DNA of 64,000 nucleotides from Paenibacillus aestuarii (GCF_027789125.1 NZ_JAQFVF010000018.1:184301-248300); one strand, 5' to 3'. Positions 1-7,380 are shown, numbered from the stretch's first letter. Numbers and translations: made by a program. The notes: generated by a model not told the origin, from the letters alone.

Positions 1-143
1 TCACAATGGTTGTCAATCATGAATTAGTTACTATCTTTACTTATCATATCAAGAGCATTTCCTATGGCGTTAAAAATGAGAATCAAAATCAAAATCAAGA
101 AGAGAAAAAAGAACAAAAGCAGGATAACAACCAGAAGAAATAA
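1..143 (+). CDS. C-terminal end of a DUF2642-like protein (5' cut by window)
   Basis: The frame beginning at base 3 is open from the edge and stops with TAA at 141-143. It encodes a short beta-type stretch ending in TYHIKSIS and then a charged Asn/Gln/Glu/Lys tail. The next gene ends in the same way (NIQHIKSIHS), which is the end of an Sm-like DUF2642 repeat, so I read this as the last part of a sister protein. The tail resembles the Lys/Glu-rich product two genes downstream. A short hairpin (AAGGGGGAAT near 174, ATTCCCCC near 201) follows, without a clear T-run. The family is associated with spores; the exact role is unknown. Confidence 0.5.
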   Translation, partial: TMVVNHELVTIFTYHIKSISYGVKNENQNQNQEEKKEQKQDNNQKK

Positions 144-310
144 TACGCAATTCCTTGTACGGTATCGTAAGGGAAGGGGGAATTGCTGCAAACTCCCAAT
201 ATTCCCCCTGTCCCGATTCTTTGGCACATACTTAGGAAGAAACACCTCAACTCTTGCTTTCTTCGTATAAATGAACGGGCCGGACCACGAAGTGAGAGGA
301 GGTGAACAAT

Positions 311-982
311 TTGGATCTTTTTCAGAAGCAGCTAGGAGCGGTTATTGATGTTGAATTGCTTGGTGATAAATTTCATACTGGAGTTCTCGTAGATGCGGAG
401 CATGATATATTGGTCATCTATAATGGAGAACGATATATATATATTCCTACATTCCATGTGTTAAATGTCAGTATGAGCAGCCAGCCAAGTTCAGCTGACT
501 ACTCCGCTCTTCCTGAAAAGCCAATCAACAATGACAAGCAAATATCATTTAGGAAAATACTGCTGAATGCCAAAGGGATTTTCACAGAGATTTACGTATC
601 CGGACATCAGCCGATTCATGGTTACGTTACACATGTGATGACGAATTATTTTGAATTTTATTCTCCTGTATTCGGTACGATGTTCATTCCACTGAACCAT
701 TTGAAATGGCTAACTCCATATAGTGATTACCATACTCCTTACCTGCTGGATAAGAAGTTTTTTCCTGTCAATCCTTCCGCTCTACCATTATCACGCACCT
801 TTGAGGAGCAATTGAAAAAGTTGGAGGGTAGAATCGTTGTCTTTGACTTGGGAAGAAGCCCGACACGGATTGGCTTATTAAAAGCAATTGACAACACGAT
901 CCTTCATATGATTACTGCAGAGGGCAAGTCGTTTTATACGAACATTCAACATATCAAAAGTATTCACTCGCCGTCTTTGTAA
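311..982 (+). CDS. DUF2642 domain protein, three Sm-like repeats (spore-associated family)
   Basis: A 223-residue cytosolic-type protein without signal or membrane segments. Three copies of one small beta-barrel-like unit can be read: residues about 5-55 (GVLVDAEHDILVIYNGERY), 78-137 (GIFTEIYVSGHQPIHGYV) and 163-222 (GRIVVFDLGRSPTRIGLL), each ending in a HVLNV/HLKWL/HIKSI segment. Proteins of this kind in Bacillales are annotated DUF2642 and several are spore-coat associated. AGGAGGTG at 297-304 overlaps the GTG at 302 but is well placed for the TTG at 311, so TTG 311 is chosen. The repeat-rich gene starts 24 bases downstream, suggesting an operon. Confidence 0.7.
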   Translation: MDLFQKQLGAVIDVELLGDKFHTGVLVDAEHDILVIYNGERYIYIPTFHVLNVSMSSQPSSADYSALPEKPINNDKQISFRKILLNAKGIFTEIYVSGHQPIHGYVTHVMTNYFEFYSPVFGTMFIPLNHLKWLTPYSDYHTPYLLDKKFFPVNPSALPLSRTFEEQLKKLEGRIVVFDLGRSPTRIGLLKAIDNTILHMITAEGKSFYTNIQHIKSIHSPSL

Positions 983-1006
983 CGGAAATTTAAGGAGGTT
1001 ATTTGC

Positions 1007-1786
1007 ATGCCTGGAAAAAAAGGTCCTGGTCCTGGTCATGGTCCCGGTAAACATGGAAACGAAAATGAAGAACAAAAGAACGAAACGGTAAGTTCTGAAC
1101 AAGGAACAAAGGAAACTAGCAAAACAAACGAAGCGGTGCAAAAGGAAGAAAAAGGCAAGGGCGAAGACAAGAAGGGTAAGGACGGGAAAGGCAAAGAAGA
1201 AAAGGGCAAGGACGAGAAAGGCAACAAAGAAGAAAAGGGTAAGGACGAGAAAGGCAAAGAAGAAAAGGGCAAGGACGGGAAAGGCAAAGAAGAAAAGGGC
1301 AAGGACGGGAAAGGCAAAGAAGAAAAAGGCAAGGACGAGAAAGGCAAAGAAGAAAAGGGCAAGGACGAGAAAGGCAAGGAAGAAAAGGGTAAGGGCGAGA
1401 AAGAAAAAGAAGAAAAGGGCAAGGGCGAGAAAGACAAAGAAGAAAAGGGCAAGGGCGATAAAGGCAAGGAAGAAAAGGGTAAGGGCGAGAAAGACAAAGA
1501 AGAAAAGGGCAAGGGCGAGAAAGATAAGGAAGAAAAGGGTAAGGGCGAGAAAGACAAAGAAGAAAAGGGCAAGGGCGATAAAGGCAAGGAAGAAAAGGGT
1601 AAGGGCGAGAAAGACAAAGAAGAAAAGGGCAAGGATGAGAAAGGCAAAGGCAAGGATGAAAAAGGAAAAGAAGAAAAAGGTAAGGACGAGAAAAAGAAAG
1701 AAGATAAAGGCAAGGAAGATAAAGGTAAAGAAGATAAAGGCAAGGATGAAAAAGGCGGCAAAGACAAAGAGAATAAGAAAAAGTAA
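1007..1786 (+). CDS. Lys/Glu/Gly-rich decapeptide-repeat protein, disordered
   Basis: A 259-residue protein that is almost entirely Lys, Glu, Gly and Asp. The first 15 residues are Gly/Pro-rich (PGKKGPGPGHGPGKHG), residues about 20-50 are an acidic linker, and the rest is a decapeptide repeat of the form KEEKGKGEKD with Gly/Asp/Glu variants. There is no signal peptide, no hydrophobic core and no cysteine, so it should be disordered. TAAGGAGG lies about 9 bases before the ATG. Position directly after a DUF2642 gene suggests a spore or spore-envelope role, but no function can be assigned from sequence. The length probably varies between strains because the DNA is a tandem repeat. Confidence 0.7.
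   Translation: MPGKKGPGPGHGPGKHGNENEEQKNETVSSEQGTKETSKTNEAVQKEEKGKGEDKKGKDGKGKEEKGKDEKGNKEEKGKDEKGKEEKGKDGKGKEEKGKDGKGKEEKGKDEKGKEEKGKDEKGKEEKGKGEKEKEEKGKGEKDKEEKGKGDKGKEEKGKGEKDKEEKGKGEKDKEEKGKGEKDKEEKGKGDKGKEEKGKGEKDKEEKGKDEKGKGKDEKGKEEKGKDEKKKEDKGKEDKGKEDKGKDEKGGKDKENKKK
1195..1760 (+). repeat. 30-bp tandem repeat inside the KEG-rich gene
   Basis: The unit of 30 bases (ten codons, GAAGAAAAGGGCAAGGGCGA at its head) recurs about 16 times, in perfect register from 1195 to about 1635 and then degenerates. Copies differ mainly by GGC/GAC and GAG/GAT exchanges that alter Gly/Asp. Every unit keeps the reading frame. Confidence 0.85.
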
Positions 1787-1887
1787 TGGCATCAGGAAGA
1801 CCTGCGGCTCATGGGCTGTAGGTTTATTTCTTGTAAGGTTATTTCTTGGGTGAATGAAATATCATGAAGTTAAAGGGAGTGGTGTAC

Positions 1888-2094
1888 ATGCTCAATCCGC
1901 ACAAACTGTTTCTGTTAACTTTCTCTTTAACTGTGATTTCTTTCATCATGCTTGTTTTCAATTGGATGGTTCACGATAATGCTGTCGCTTCCTATCTCTT
2001 CACTTTGTCAACATTGATTAATGCGAGCTACCTAGCCACAATCTATCGGAAAGAAACAATCCTATTATTGAAAAAAATTTTCCGCAGATCATAA
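1888..2094 (+). CDS. Small two-helix membrane protein, unknown
   Basis: A 68-residue protein with two hydrophobic segments (about residues 8-28 and 36-54) and a basic C-terminus (KKIFRRS). A GGGAGTGG element sits 5-11 bases before ATG 1888; the ATG at 1864 has no such site, so the inner start is chosen. It follows the repeat-protein gene by about 100 bases. I do not recognise a family; the topology suggests both ends in the cytosol. Confidence 0.5.
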   Translation: MLNPHKLFLLTFSLTVISFIMLVFNWMVHDNAVASYLFTLSTLINASYLATIYRKETILLLKKIFRRS

Positions 2095-2177
2095 GGCTCC
2101 ATGTCAAACAGAGCAATTTTTCCACATAAATGGACAATGGAGTGAAACATGAAATCCCGTTCATTTGATAATTTTAT

Positions 2178-2191
2178 TGTAACCGATTACA
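2178..2191 (+). promoter_or_regulatory. cre site (CcpA operator) upstream of PL7 gene
   Basis: TGTAACCGATTACA matches the B. subtilis cre consensus TGWNANCGNTNWCA at every defined position and is nearly palindromic. It lies 58 bases before the lyase start, the place expected for carbon catabolite repression. Another LacI-family regulator could also use it. Confidence 0.65.
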
Positions 2192-2249
2192 AATCATTGA
2201 AATGAATCGGTCATCATAAAGTTCAATCATGGAAAGGGTGCGTATTGAA

Positions 2250-2996
2250 ATGAAAAGAATGTCTTTAAGGAAAGGACTGGCGGTTCTCGCCATCGCTGCC
2301 GCTTGCATGTCAGCAACAACCGTAAGTGCCGCCGCTAGTATTGACTATCACATCTGGTCTTTACAGCAGCCTGACGGTTCGACGATCAGTTCATCGAGTC
2401 TCGTTTCAGGTTACACGAGTAATTACTTCTACGCCGCTTCCGACGGTGGTCAAGCGTTCATGGATCCGAATACAGGGTCTACCACATCCGGCTCGTCGCA
2501 TCCTCGTTCGGAGATGAGGGAACAGAATTCCGGCGGGGGCAATGCGGCCTGGAGTTGGAGCGGGACGAATACGATGACGAATCAGGCGGCGGTCACTTTG
2601 CAGGGTGGGGGTTCGAGCGGCTCAACGACCATCGGACAAATTTTTAACAGCACGGATTCCATCCCTTTGGTTGAATTGGAATATACAGCGACGCCGAATT
2701 CGCAAGGAGGCAATTTCAAAATTTTATACGAAGAAGCGAAAGGCGCAGGTACCTATACCGAATTAAGTACCAAAGCCGCGCTTGGTTCGAAATTTACTTA
2801 TCAGCTTGCGCTTTCAGGCGGAACAGCGGCGGTGTCCATCAATGGTTCGCAGGTATTTTCCAAGAAGCCGAGCTTTTCCGGAAAATCTTTTTACTTCAAA
2901 TGCGGCAATTACGATCAAACGGCGACTGCTGGAAGTGTCAGCACGACGCCATACACGATCGTTGAGCTATATTCCGTAAGCGTCGTACATAACTAA
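2250..2996 (+). CDS. Secreted polysaccharide lyase family 7 (alginate-lyase fold)
   Basis: A 248-residue secreted protein. The signal peptide is residues 1 to about 29 (KR-rich start, hydrophobic core, cleavage near TVSA-AAS). PL7 landmarks follow: RSEMRE with Arg86, GQIF with Gln130, and YFKCGNYDQ with Tyr221. In known PL7 lyases an Arg, Gln, His and Tyr form the active site and the His lies in QIH or QVH; here that position is Phe132. The enzyme should cleave uronic-acid polysaccharides by beta-elimination if active, but the lost His makes activity or substrate doubtful. ATG 2250 is preferred over 2229 because it gives a normal signal peptide and has AAAGG upstream. A cre site precedes it. 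Confidence 0.8.
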   Translation: MKRMSLRKGLAVLAIAAACMSATTVSAAASIDYHIWSLQQPDGSTISSSSLVSGYTSNYFYAASDGGQAFMDPNTGSTTSGSSHPRSEMREQNSGGGNAAWSWSGTNTMTNQAAVTLQGGGSSGSTTIGQIFNSTDSIPLVELEYTATPNSQGGNFKILYEEAKGAGTYTELSTKAALGSKFTYQLALSGGTAAVSINGSQVFSKKPSFSGKSFYFKCGNYDQTATAGSVSTTPYTIVELYSVSVVHN

Positions 2997-3081
2997 AAGC
3001 ATAACAAGATTGGTTGCCACTCGCTTTTTTTTGCACATGAAGCCCTTCGGAGCAAGCTCTGTGCTAACTTCCAAAAAAAGG

Positions 3082-3111
3082 TTGTGTCGAACTGACATCC
3101 TGTGTTATTAT
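3082..3111 (+). promoter_or_regulatory. Promoter of the riboswitch-ABC exporter operon
   Basis: TTGTGT at 3082-3087 and TATTAT at 3106-3111 are 18 bases apart, and the -10 is extended by TGT. Transcription would begin near 3118, just before the aptamer. Confidence 0.55.
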
Positions 3112-3127
3112 GTGAAAAATTACAACG

Positions 3128-3268
3128 GAAGAGCTTCTAGGGATCCGACCGTCAAGTAGGGGCGAACCAAGCGAAGCAGGTCCGGCACGATGCCGGATTA
3201 CACCGTAAGGGATAAAAGACCTTCGGAAAGTTCCGCCTGTTAAGGCGAAACGGACCGAGGTCTTTTTT
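3128..3268 (+). promoter_or_regulatory. ykkC-family riboswitch with overlapping terminator
   Basis: CTAGGGATCCG at 3137-3147 and ACACCGTAAGGGATAAAAG at 3200-3218 match the two most conserved parts of the ykkC class (consensus forms CUAGGGWUCCG and ACACGG..GGGAUAAAAG). Between them GACC and GGTC can pair, and CCGGCA/TGCCGG forms a hairpin. The conserved AAAAGACCTTCGG (3214-3226) is also the 5' arm of a terminator whose 3' arm CCGAGGTCTTTTTT is at 3255-3268, so ligand binding should prevent termination (ON switch). The CCGAGAG element typical of guanidine-I aptamers is not seen, which leans towards the subtype-2 ligands (ppGpp, PRPP and others). This ligand assignment is inference. The controlled genes are the ABC-2 exporter. 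Confidence 0.75.
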
Positions 3269-3300
3269 GCTTTAGCGAATCAAAGCGAGGGGGGATAGGC

Positions 3301-4305
3301 GTGGAATCGATACGGGTTACAGAGCTTGGCAAGACGTTTCGCATGAAGCGGAAGCGGGAAGGGTTGACGGGAAGTATCAGCGCGCTTCTGCGCCCGGAAT
3401 ATGTGGAGAAGGCGGCGGTCGAGGGCGTCTCATTCACCGTGCGGCAGGGGGAGAAGCTGGCCTTCCTCGGTCCCAACGGTGCCGGGAAGTCAACGACGAT
3501 CAAGATGCTGACGGGGATCTTGCATCCGACATCCGGCCATGCTGAGGTGCTGGGACTTAATCCGTGGAAGGAACGGATGAAGCTCTCGCACCGCATCGGC
3601 TCTGTGTTCGGGCAGAAGTCGCAGCTGTGGTACCATCTGCCCCCGAGCGATACATTCGAGCTGATGAGCCGCATCTACGAGCTGCGCCGCAGCGATTATG
3701 TGCGGCGGCGCGATGAGCTCATCGAGCGCTTCGACATCGGGCCGCACCTGCACACAGCTGTCCGCAAGCTGTCGCTCGGCGAACGGATGCGCTGTGAGAT
3801 TGCCGCCTCGCTGCTGCACCGGCCGCAGGTGATCTTCCTCGATGAGCCGACGATCGGCCTCGACGTTGTTGTGAAGCAGCGCATTCGCGAGCTGGTTAAC
3901 GAGCTCAACCGCGAGGAAGGTACGACGCTGTTTCTAACTTCGCACGACGCTGGCGACGTGGAGCGCTTGTGTGATCGGGCGATCGTCATCAATGGCGGAC
4001 GAATGATTTTTGACGATCGCGTGGAGTTGATGAAGCGCCGCTTTCTGACACATAAGACCGTGCAGCTGGTGCTTCACGAAGAACCAGGGGCGCTGCTGAT
4101 GCCCGGTGTTCAGGAACAAGAACGGGACGGCGTGAAGGTGACGCTCTCCGTCGACATGGGGGTTACGAGCATCGAAGCGGTACTGTCCCATATAATGGCT
4201 GAGCACCGGCTCGTAGATGTCACAGTGGAGGATCCGCCCATGGAGGAAATTATTACGAAGATGTACAGCGCAGGCGTACATGAGCAAGAGGAGGAAGTCG
4301 GATGA
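3301..4305 (+). CDS. ABC-2 exporter ATP-binding protein (COG4586/NatA-like)
   Basis: A 334-residue ATPase subunit. The Walker A GPNGAGKST spans 57-65 (Lys63), the signature is LSLGE at 157-161, and Walker B is VIFLDEP at 177-183, followed by the switch His in TSHD. An N-terminal extension of about 45 residues and a C-terminal regulatory region (about 235-334) are typical of the COG4586 class that pairs with two DUF990-type permeases. The start is GTG 3301 behind GAGGGGGG. Its stop overlaps the first permease (ATGA), so the three genes are one unit. Expression should depend on the ykkC-type RNA upstream. The substrate is unknown. Confidence 0.9.
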   Translation: MESIRVTELGKTFRMKRKREGLTGSISALLRPEYVEKAAVEGVSFTVRQGEKLAFLGPNGAGKSTTIKMLTGILHPTSGHAEVLGLNPWKERMKLSHRIGSVFGQKSQLWYHLPPSDTFELMSRIYELRRSDYVRRRDELIERFDIGPHLHTAVRKLSLGERMRCEIAASLLHRPQVIFLDEPTIGLDVVVKQRIRELVNELNREEGTTLFLTSHDAGDVERLCDRAIVINGGRMIFDDRVELMKRRFLTHKTVQLVLHEEPGALLMPGVQEQERDGVKVTLSVDMGVTSIEAVLSHIMAEHRLVDVTVEDPPMEEIITKMYSAGVHEQEEEVG

Positions 4306-5105
4306 TCGCGTTAACGAAAACGCTTAAATATGTATGCATTGGCCGCATCACGCTGCGTAATCAGCTGGCCTATGTGGTTGACTTCCTTGTACGTTCATTA
4401 TTTCTGCTCCTCATTTTATATATCTTTTTGCAGCTATGGCAGACGACCTTCGCGGCAGAGGGAGCCGCTTCCATTGCCGGGTACAGCTTCCGCCAGCTGA
4501 TGTGGTATTTGATCGTCACGGAGTCGATGACACTCGCTTGTCCAAGTTTGTGCACGCGGCTTGAAGAGGAAGTGAAGAGCGGCGATGTCGCCTTTAAACT
4601 CGCGCGGCCTGTGAATTTTCTCGCCTTCCACTATGTCGAATATATGAGCGAGGCAGCGGTTCGTTTCAGCGTTAACGCTATCTTAGGTGGGGCGCTTGGG
4701 CTGCTTGTGCTCGGGCCGCCAGATGATATCACTGGATTCCTTTGGCTGCCGCTCACCGCGCTAGCTGGATTCACGTTGAACTTTACACTGAACATGGTCC
4801 TTGCGCTTAGCTCTTTCTGGGTGGAAGAGACGCGGGGCTTGGAGTTCGTCTACAACAAATTTCTGTTCACCGTTGGCGGGATGCTGATGCCGATCGAGTT
4901 ATTCCCGGAAGCGCTGCAGCGCATCGTTCGCTGGCTGCCGTTGCAAGGTGTCGTCTATACGCCGGCCAAGACGGCGGTGGCTTTCGAGGCGGGGCGTCTG
5001 CCAGCCATGCTCTTAACGCAGGTGGGGTGGATTGCGGTGTTCGCCTGTGTCGCGCTGCTAGTATACCGGAGAGGGGTGAAGAAGCTCAATGTTAATGGAG
5101 GATAA
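4302..5105 (+). CDS. ABC-2 exporter permease 1
   Basis: A 267-residue membrane protein with about six hydrophobic segments and no signal peptide. It starts at the ATG that overlaps the ATPase stop and overlaps the next permease by 17 bases. The order ATPase-permease-permease and the sequence style (EEVKSGDVAFKLARPVNF after the second helix) fit the COG4587/COG3694 pair that works with a COG4586 ATPase. It should form half of the export channel. Confidence 0.85.
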   Translation: MIALTKTLKYVCIGRITLRNQLAYVVDFLVRSLFLLLILYIFLQLWQTTFAAEGAASIAGYSFRQLMWYLIVTESMTLACPSLCTRLEEEVKSGDVAFKLARPVNFLAFHYVEYMSEAAVRFSVNAILGGALGLLVLGPPDDITGFLWLPLTALAGFTLNFTLNMVLALSSFWVEETRGLEFVYNKFLFTVGGMLMPIELFPEALQRIVRWLPLQGVVYTPAKTAVAFEAGRLPAMLLTQVGWIAVFACVALLVYRRGVKKLNVNGG

Positions 5106-5949
5106 AAGTTTACAAGACTCTCGGAACCCTGGAGCAATTAGCGAGTATATGATGCCTGGCAAGTTGAAGCGCCTTCTGCTATTCGTCTTCGCCTGTTGGA
5201 AGGCGAACTTGCTCGGAGCGATGGAATTTCGGCTTAGCTTCTTGCTTACGGCGGGAATGATGCTGATCAACAATGTCGTGTGGATCGTGTTCTGGGGCAT
5301 CTATTTCCGACGCTTCCCCGTAGTGAACGGATGGGAGTTGACGGATGTAATGATGCTATGGGCTGTAGCGGCGGGCGGCTACGGATTGATGGCGATGCTT
5401 TTCGGCAACTCGATGCGAGTCGCCAGCTTGATCGCCAGCGGTCAGCTGGACGTCTACCTCACTCAACCTAAGCCAGTGCTGCTGCACGTGCTGATCAGCC
5501 GGATGTCCGTCAGTTCGATCGGTGAGGTCGTCTTTGCACTGTTGGTGTATGCGCTCTTCGGCGATCGTTCACCGTTCGGTTTGCTCAAATTCGGCTTGGC
5601 GCTCGTAATGTCAGCGCTCATTTTTATTTTTTTCACCATCATTGTCAATTGTTTGGCGTTTTGGCTGGGGAACACGGAGGGGCTCAGCTTTCAGCTGTTC
5701 AATGCGCTGCTGACGTTTACGACGTACCCGACGGGTATTTTCCGCGGATTAGGCAAGCTTGTATTGTTTACGGTTATTCCAGCGGGGTTCATTAGTTATT
5801 TACCGATTGGCCTATTGCGCCATATGGACCCGGTATTTCTGTTCGGTGCGGTCGGAGTAACGGCACTCTTGACCGTGGGAGGCATCGTATTGTTCTATGC
5901 GGGGCTGCGTAGGTACGCTTCCGGGAATATGATGGGGCTGCGCAGTTAG
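5089..5949 (+). CDS. ABC-2 exporter permease 2
   Basis: A 286-residue membrane protein with about six hydrophobic segments after a 35-residue cytosolic N-terminus. It carries the family segment SGQLDVYLTQPKP, matching the SGDVAFKLARP region of permease 1, so the two are paralogous halves of one channel. The start ATG 5089 lies inside the end of permease 1 with GAGGGGTG upstream; translational coupling is likely. A strong terminator follows at 5967. Confidence 0.85.
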   Translation: MLMEDKSLQDSRNPGAISEYMMPGKLKRLLLFVFACWKANLLGAMEFRLSFLLTAGMMLINNVVWIVFWGIYFRRFPVVNGWELTDVMMLWAVAAGGYGLMAMLFGNSMRVASLIASGQLDVYLTQPKPVLLHVLISRMSVSSIGEVVFALLVYALFGDRSPFGLLKFGLALVMSALIFIFFTIIVNCLAFWLGNTEGLSFQLFNALLTFTTYPTGIFRGLGKLVLFTVIPAGFISYLPIGLLRHMDPVFLFGAVGVTALLTVGGIVLFYAGLRRYASGNMMGLRS

Positions 5950-5966
5950 ATCATCACCTGTTCGAT

Positions 5967-5995
5967 AAAGTCGCGTCCAACGCGACTTTTTTTTA
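5967..5995 (+). terminator. Terminator of the ABC exporter operon
   Basis: AAAGTCGCG pairs with CGCGACTTT across a short loop, followed by eight T. Confidence 0.85.
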
Positions 5996-6023
5996 TTTGC
6001 TGACGAGCCCATTCCAAAAACCT

Positions 6024-6070
6024 TTGCAATTGGCAATGAGTTGTGATTAAATAGACTGACGAACGTTCGT
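6024..6070 (+). promoter_or_regulatory. Promoter and TetR-type operator of the SMR cassette
   Basis: TTGCAA (6024-6029) and TTAAAT (6047-6052, extended by TGA) are 17 bases apart. The perfect palindrome ACGAACGTTCGT at 6059-6070 covers the expected start of transcription, 15 bases before the TetR start codon. This fits autorepression of the whole tetR-SMR-SMR unit by its own TetR protein. Confidence 0.65.
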
Positions 6071-6084
6071 AAGGGGGGTTTGAA

Positions 6085-6666
6085 TTGACTTCAGCTAAAA
6101 TTCGGGAAGTAGCGCTGCGACATTTTGCACGAAATGGCTACGAAGGAGCTTCTCTCGCTGATATATCCGCAGAAGTAGGGATTAAGAAACAATCGATTTA
6201 CAATCACTATACGGGGAAAGATGAATTGTTCTTCGCTGTCTTTCGCGACGTGGCAGCAAGGGAAATGCTGTTCGTTGAAGACTATTTGGAACAGAGCAGC
6301 TCACAGCCGCTGGAACAGGTGTTGTACGGTTTTTTAAATGAATATAGAAAGCGATACGAGCGGGAAGATGATACGAAGTTCTTTTTGCGCATGGCATTTT
6401 TTCCGCCCGGCCATCTGCAGCGGGAAATTGTGGACTATTGCAATCACCATATCGATCGACAGGGAGAGCTGATTGAACCATTCTTTGAAGCCGCGGCTCA
6501 AAATGGTGAAATGCACCCGGACGTCACGATAGACCGGGCTTCGGCCGCTTTCACTGCGGTTGTGGATGGCATGTTTGTTGAGATGCTGTATGGGGATTTG
6601 GAGCGATCTCTCAAGAGGCTGGACGCCTCATGGTACGTGTTCTGGAGAGGGGTCAGAAACAGTTAA
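6085..6666 (+). CDS. TetR-family regulator of the adjacent SMR pair
   Basis: A 193-residue repressor with an N-terminal helix-turn-helix (residues about 5-48, ending in SIYNHYTGKDELF, the TetR recognition helix pattern) and a ligand-binding C-terminal part. The start is TTG 6085 behind AAGGGGGG. It sits 13 bases before the first SMR gene, an order like yvdT-yvdS-yvdR of B. subtilis. The palindrome ACGAACGTTCGT on its own promoter is the likely operator. Confidence 0.9.
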   Translation: MTSAKIREVALRHFARNGYEGASLADISAEVGIKKQSIYNHYTGKDELFFAVFRDVAAREMLFVEDYLEQSSSQPLEQVLYGFLNEYRKRYEREDDTKFFLRMAFFPPGHLQREIVDYCNHHIDRQGELIEPFFEAAAQNGEMHPDVTIDRASAAFTAVVDGMFVEMLYGDLERSLKRLDASWYVFWRGVRNS

Positions 6667-6679
6667 AGGAGAATGAAGA

Positions 6680-7018
6680 ATGAACCGCAATTGGATTTAT
6701 ATATTTATCGGTGCGATCTTTGAAGTCGTTTGGGTTATTGGCTTTAAGCATGCAAATGATCCGATTACATGGATCGTTACGATCGCTTCGCTTGCCATTT
6801 CTTTTTATCTAATTATTGCTGCTTCGGCGCAATTGCCTGTGGGCACGGTTTATGCCGTGTTTACGGGGTTAGGAACGGCCGGCACCGTGATTGCCGAAAT
6901 GGTCATATTTGATGAACCTGTGAAACTAGCCAAAATCGTGCTGATCGCCATGCTGCTGATCGGTGTGATGGGCTTGAAGTTGGCGGGACGATCTGCCGCT
7001 TCGAAGGAGGTGGAATGA
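6680..7018 (+). CDS. SMR-family exporter subunit 1 (YkkC/Gdx-like)
   Basis: A 112-residue protein with four membrane segments and the conserved Glu14-type residue in the first one (GAIFEVVWVIGFK). The GTVYAVFTGLGTAG motif in helix 3 is typical of the SugE/Gdx guanidinium-export branch of small multidrug-resistance proteins. Its stop overlaps the start of the second SMR gene (ATGA), so the two probably form a heterodimer like YkkC-YkkD. The precise substrate (guanidinium or a quaternary cation) is inference. Confidence 0.9.
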   Translation: MNRNWIYIFIGAIFEVVWVIGFKHANDPITWIVTIASLAISFYLIIAASAQLPVGTVYAVFTGLGTAGTVIAEMVIFDEPVKLAKIVLIAMLLIGVMGLKLAGRSAASKEVE

Positions 7019-7335
7019 ACATGGCTTGGGTATCGTTAGTCATAGCTGGCATGTTTGAGGTGGTGGGCGTGCTGGGAATGAACCAGATCAAGCGGGATAA
7101 TAATATTAGGGCTTATCTTCTTTTTTGCCTCGGTATTATCATGAGCTTCTTCTTTTTAAGCCTGTCCTTAAGGAGTTTGCCAATGGGTACGGCTTACGCC
7201 ATTTGGACTGGAATCGGCACGGTTGGCGGCGCGTTGGTCGGCATGATATTTTTCGGCGAATCCAAAGAGTGGCGCAGGCTCCTGTTCATTGCCATGGTGC
7301 TAGCTGCAGCCGTAGGGCTAAAGCTAATTGCTTAA
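7015..7335 (+). CDS. SMR-family exporter subunit 2 (YkkD-like)
   Basis: A 106-residue four-helix protein with Glu in helix 1 (IAGMFEVVGVLGM) and GTAYAIWTGIGTVGG in helix 3, the SMR signature. It overlaps the partner by four bases and is preceded inside the partner by GAAGGAGGTGG. With TetR upstream this completes a self-regulated export cassette. Confidence 0.9.
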   Translation: MNMAWVSLVIAGMFEVVGVLGMNQIKRDNNIRAYLLFCLGIIMSFFFLSLSLRSLPMGTAYAIWTGIGTVGGALVGMIFFGESKEWRRLLFIAMVLAAAVGLKLIA

Positions 7336-7344
7336 ATAGATGAT

Positions 7345-7380
7345 TACGCGGCTGCCAGCGCAATGGGTAGCCGCGTTATA
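7345..7380 (+). terminator. Possible terminator after the SMR pair
   Basis: ACGCGGCT pairs with AGCCGCGT around a 15-base loop. The T-run after it is poor, so strength is doubtful. Confidence 0.45.

Noticed and set aside
1195..1760. CRISPR-like array
   Set aside because: The units are contiguous without unique spacers and keep a reading frame; it is a coding minisatellite.
878..1792. Long minus-strand frames (304 and 243 codons) opposite the repeat gene
   Set aside because: They are mirror products of the 30-bp repeat (Leu/Phe/Ser-rich), with no ribosome site; the plus frame has a strong one.
3128..3268. Guanidine-I riboswitch as a firm call
   Set aside because: The CCGAGAG block is not seen, and the genes are an ABC-2 exporter; only the wider ykkC family is supported.
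5996..6084. Guanidine riboswitch directly before the SMR pair
   Set aside because: The leader is too short and holds a promoter and TetR operator instead.
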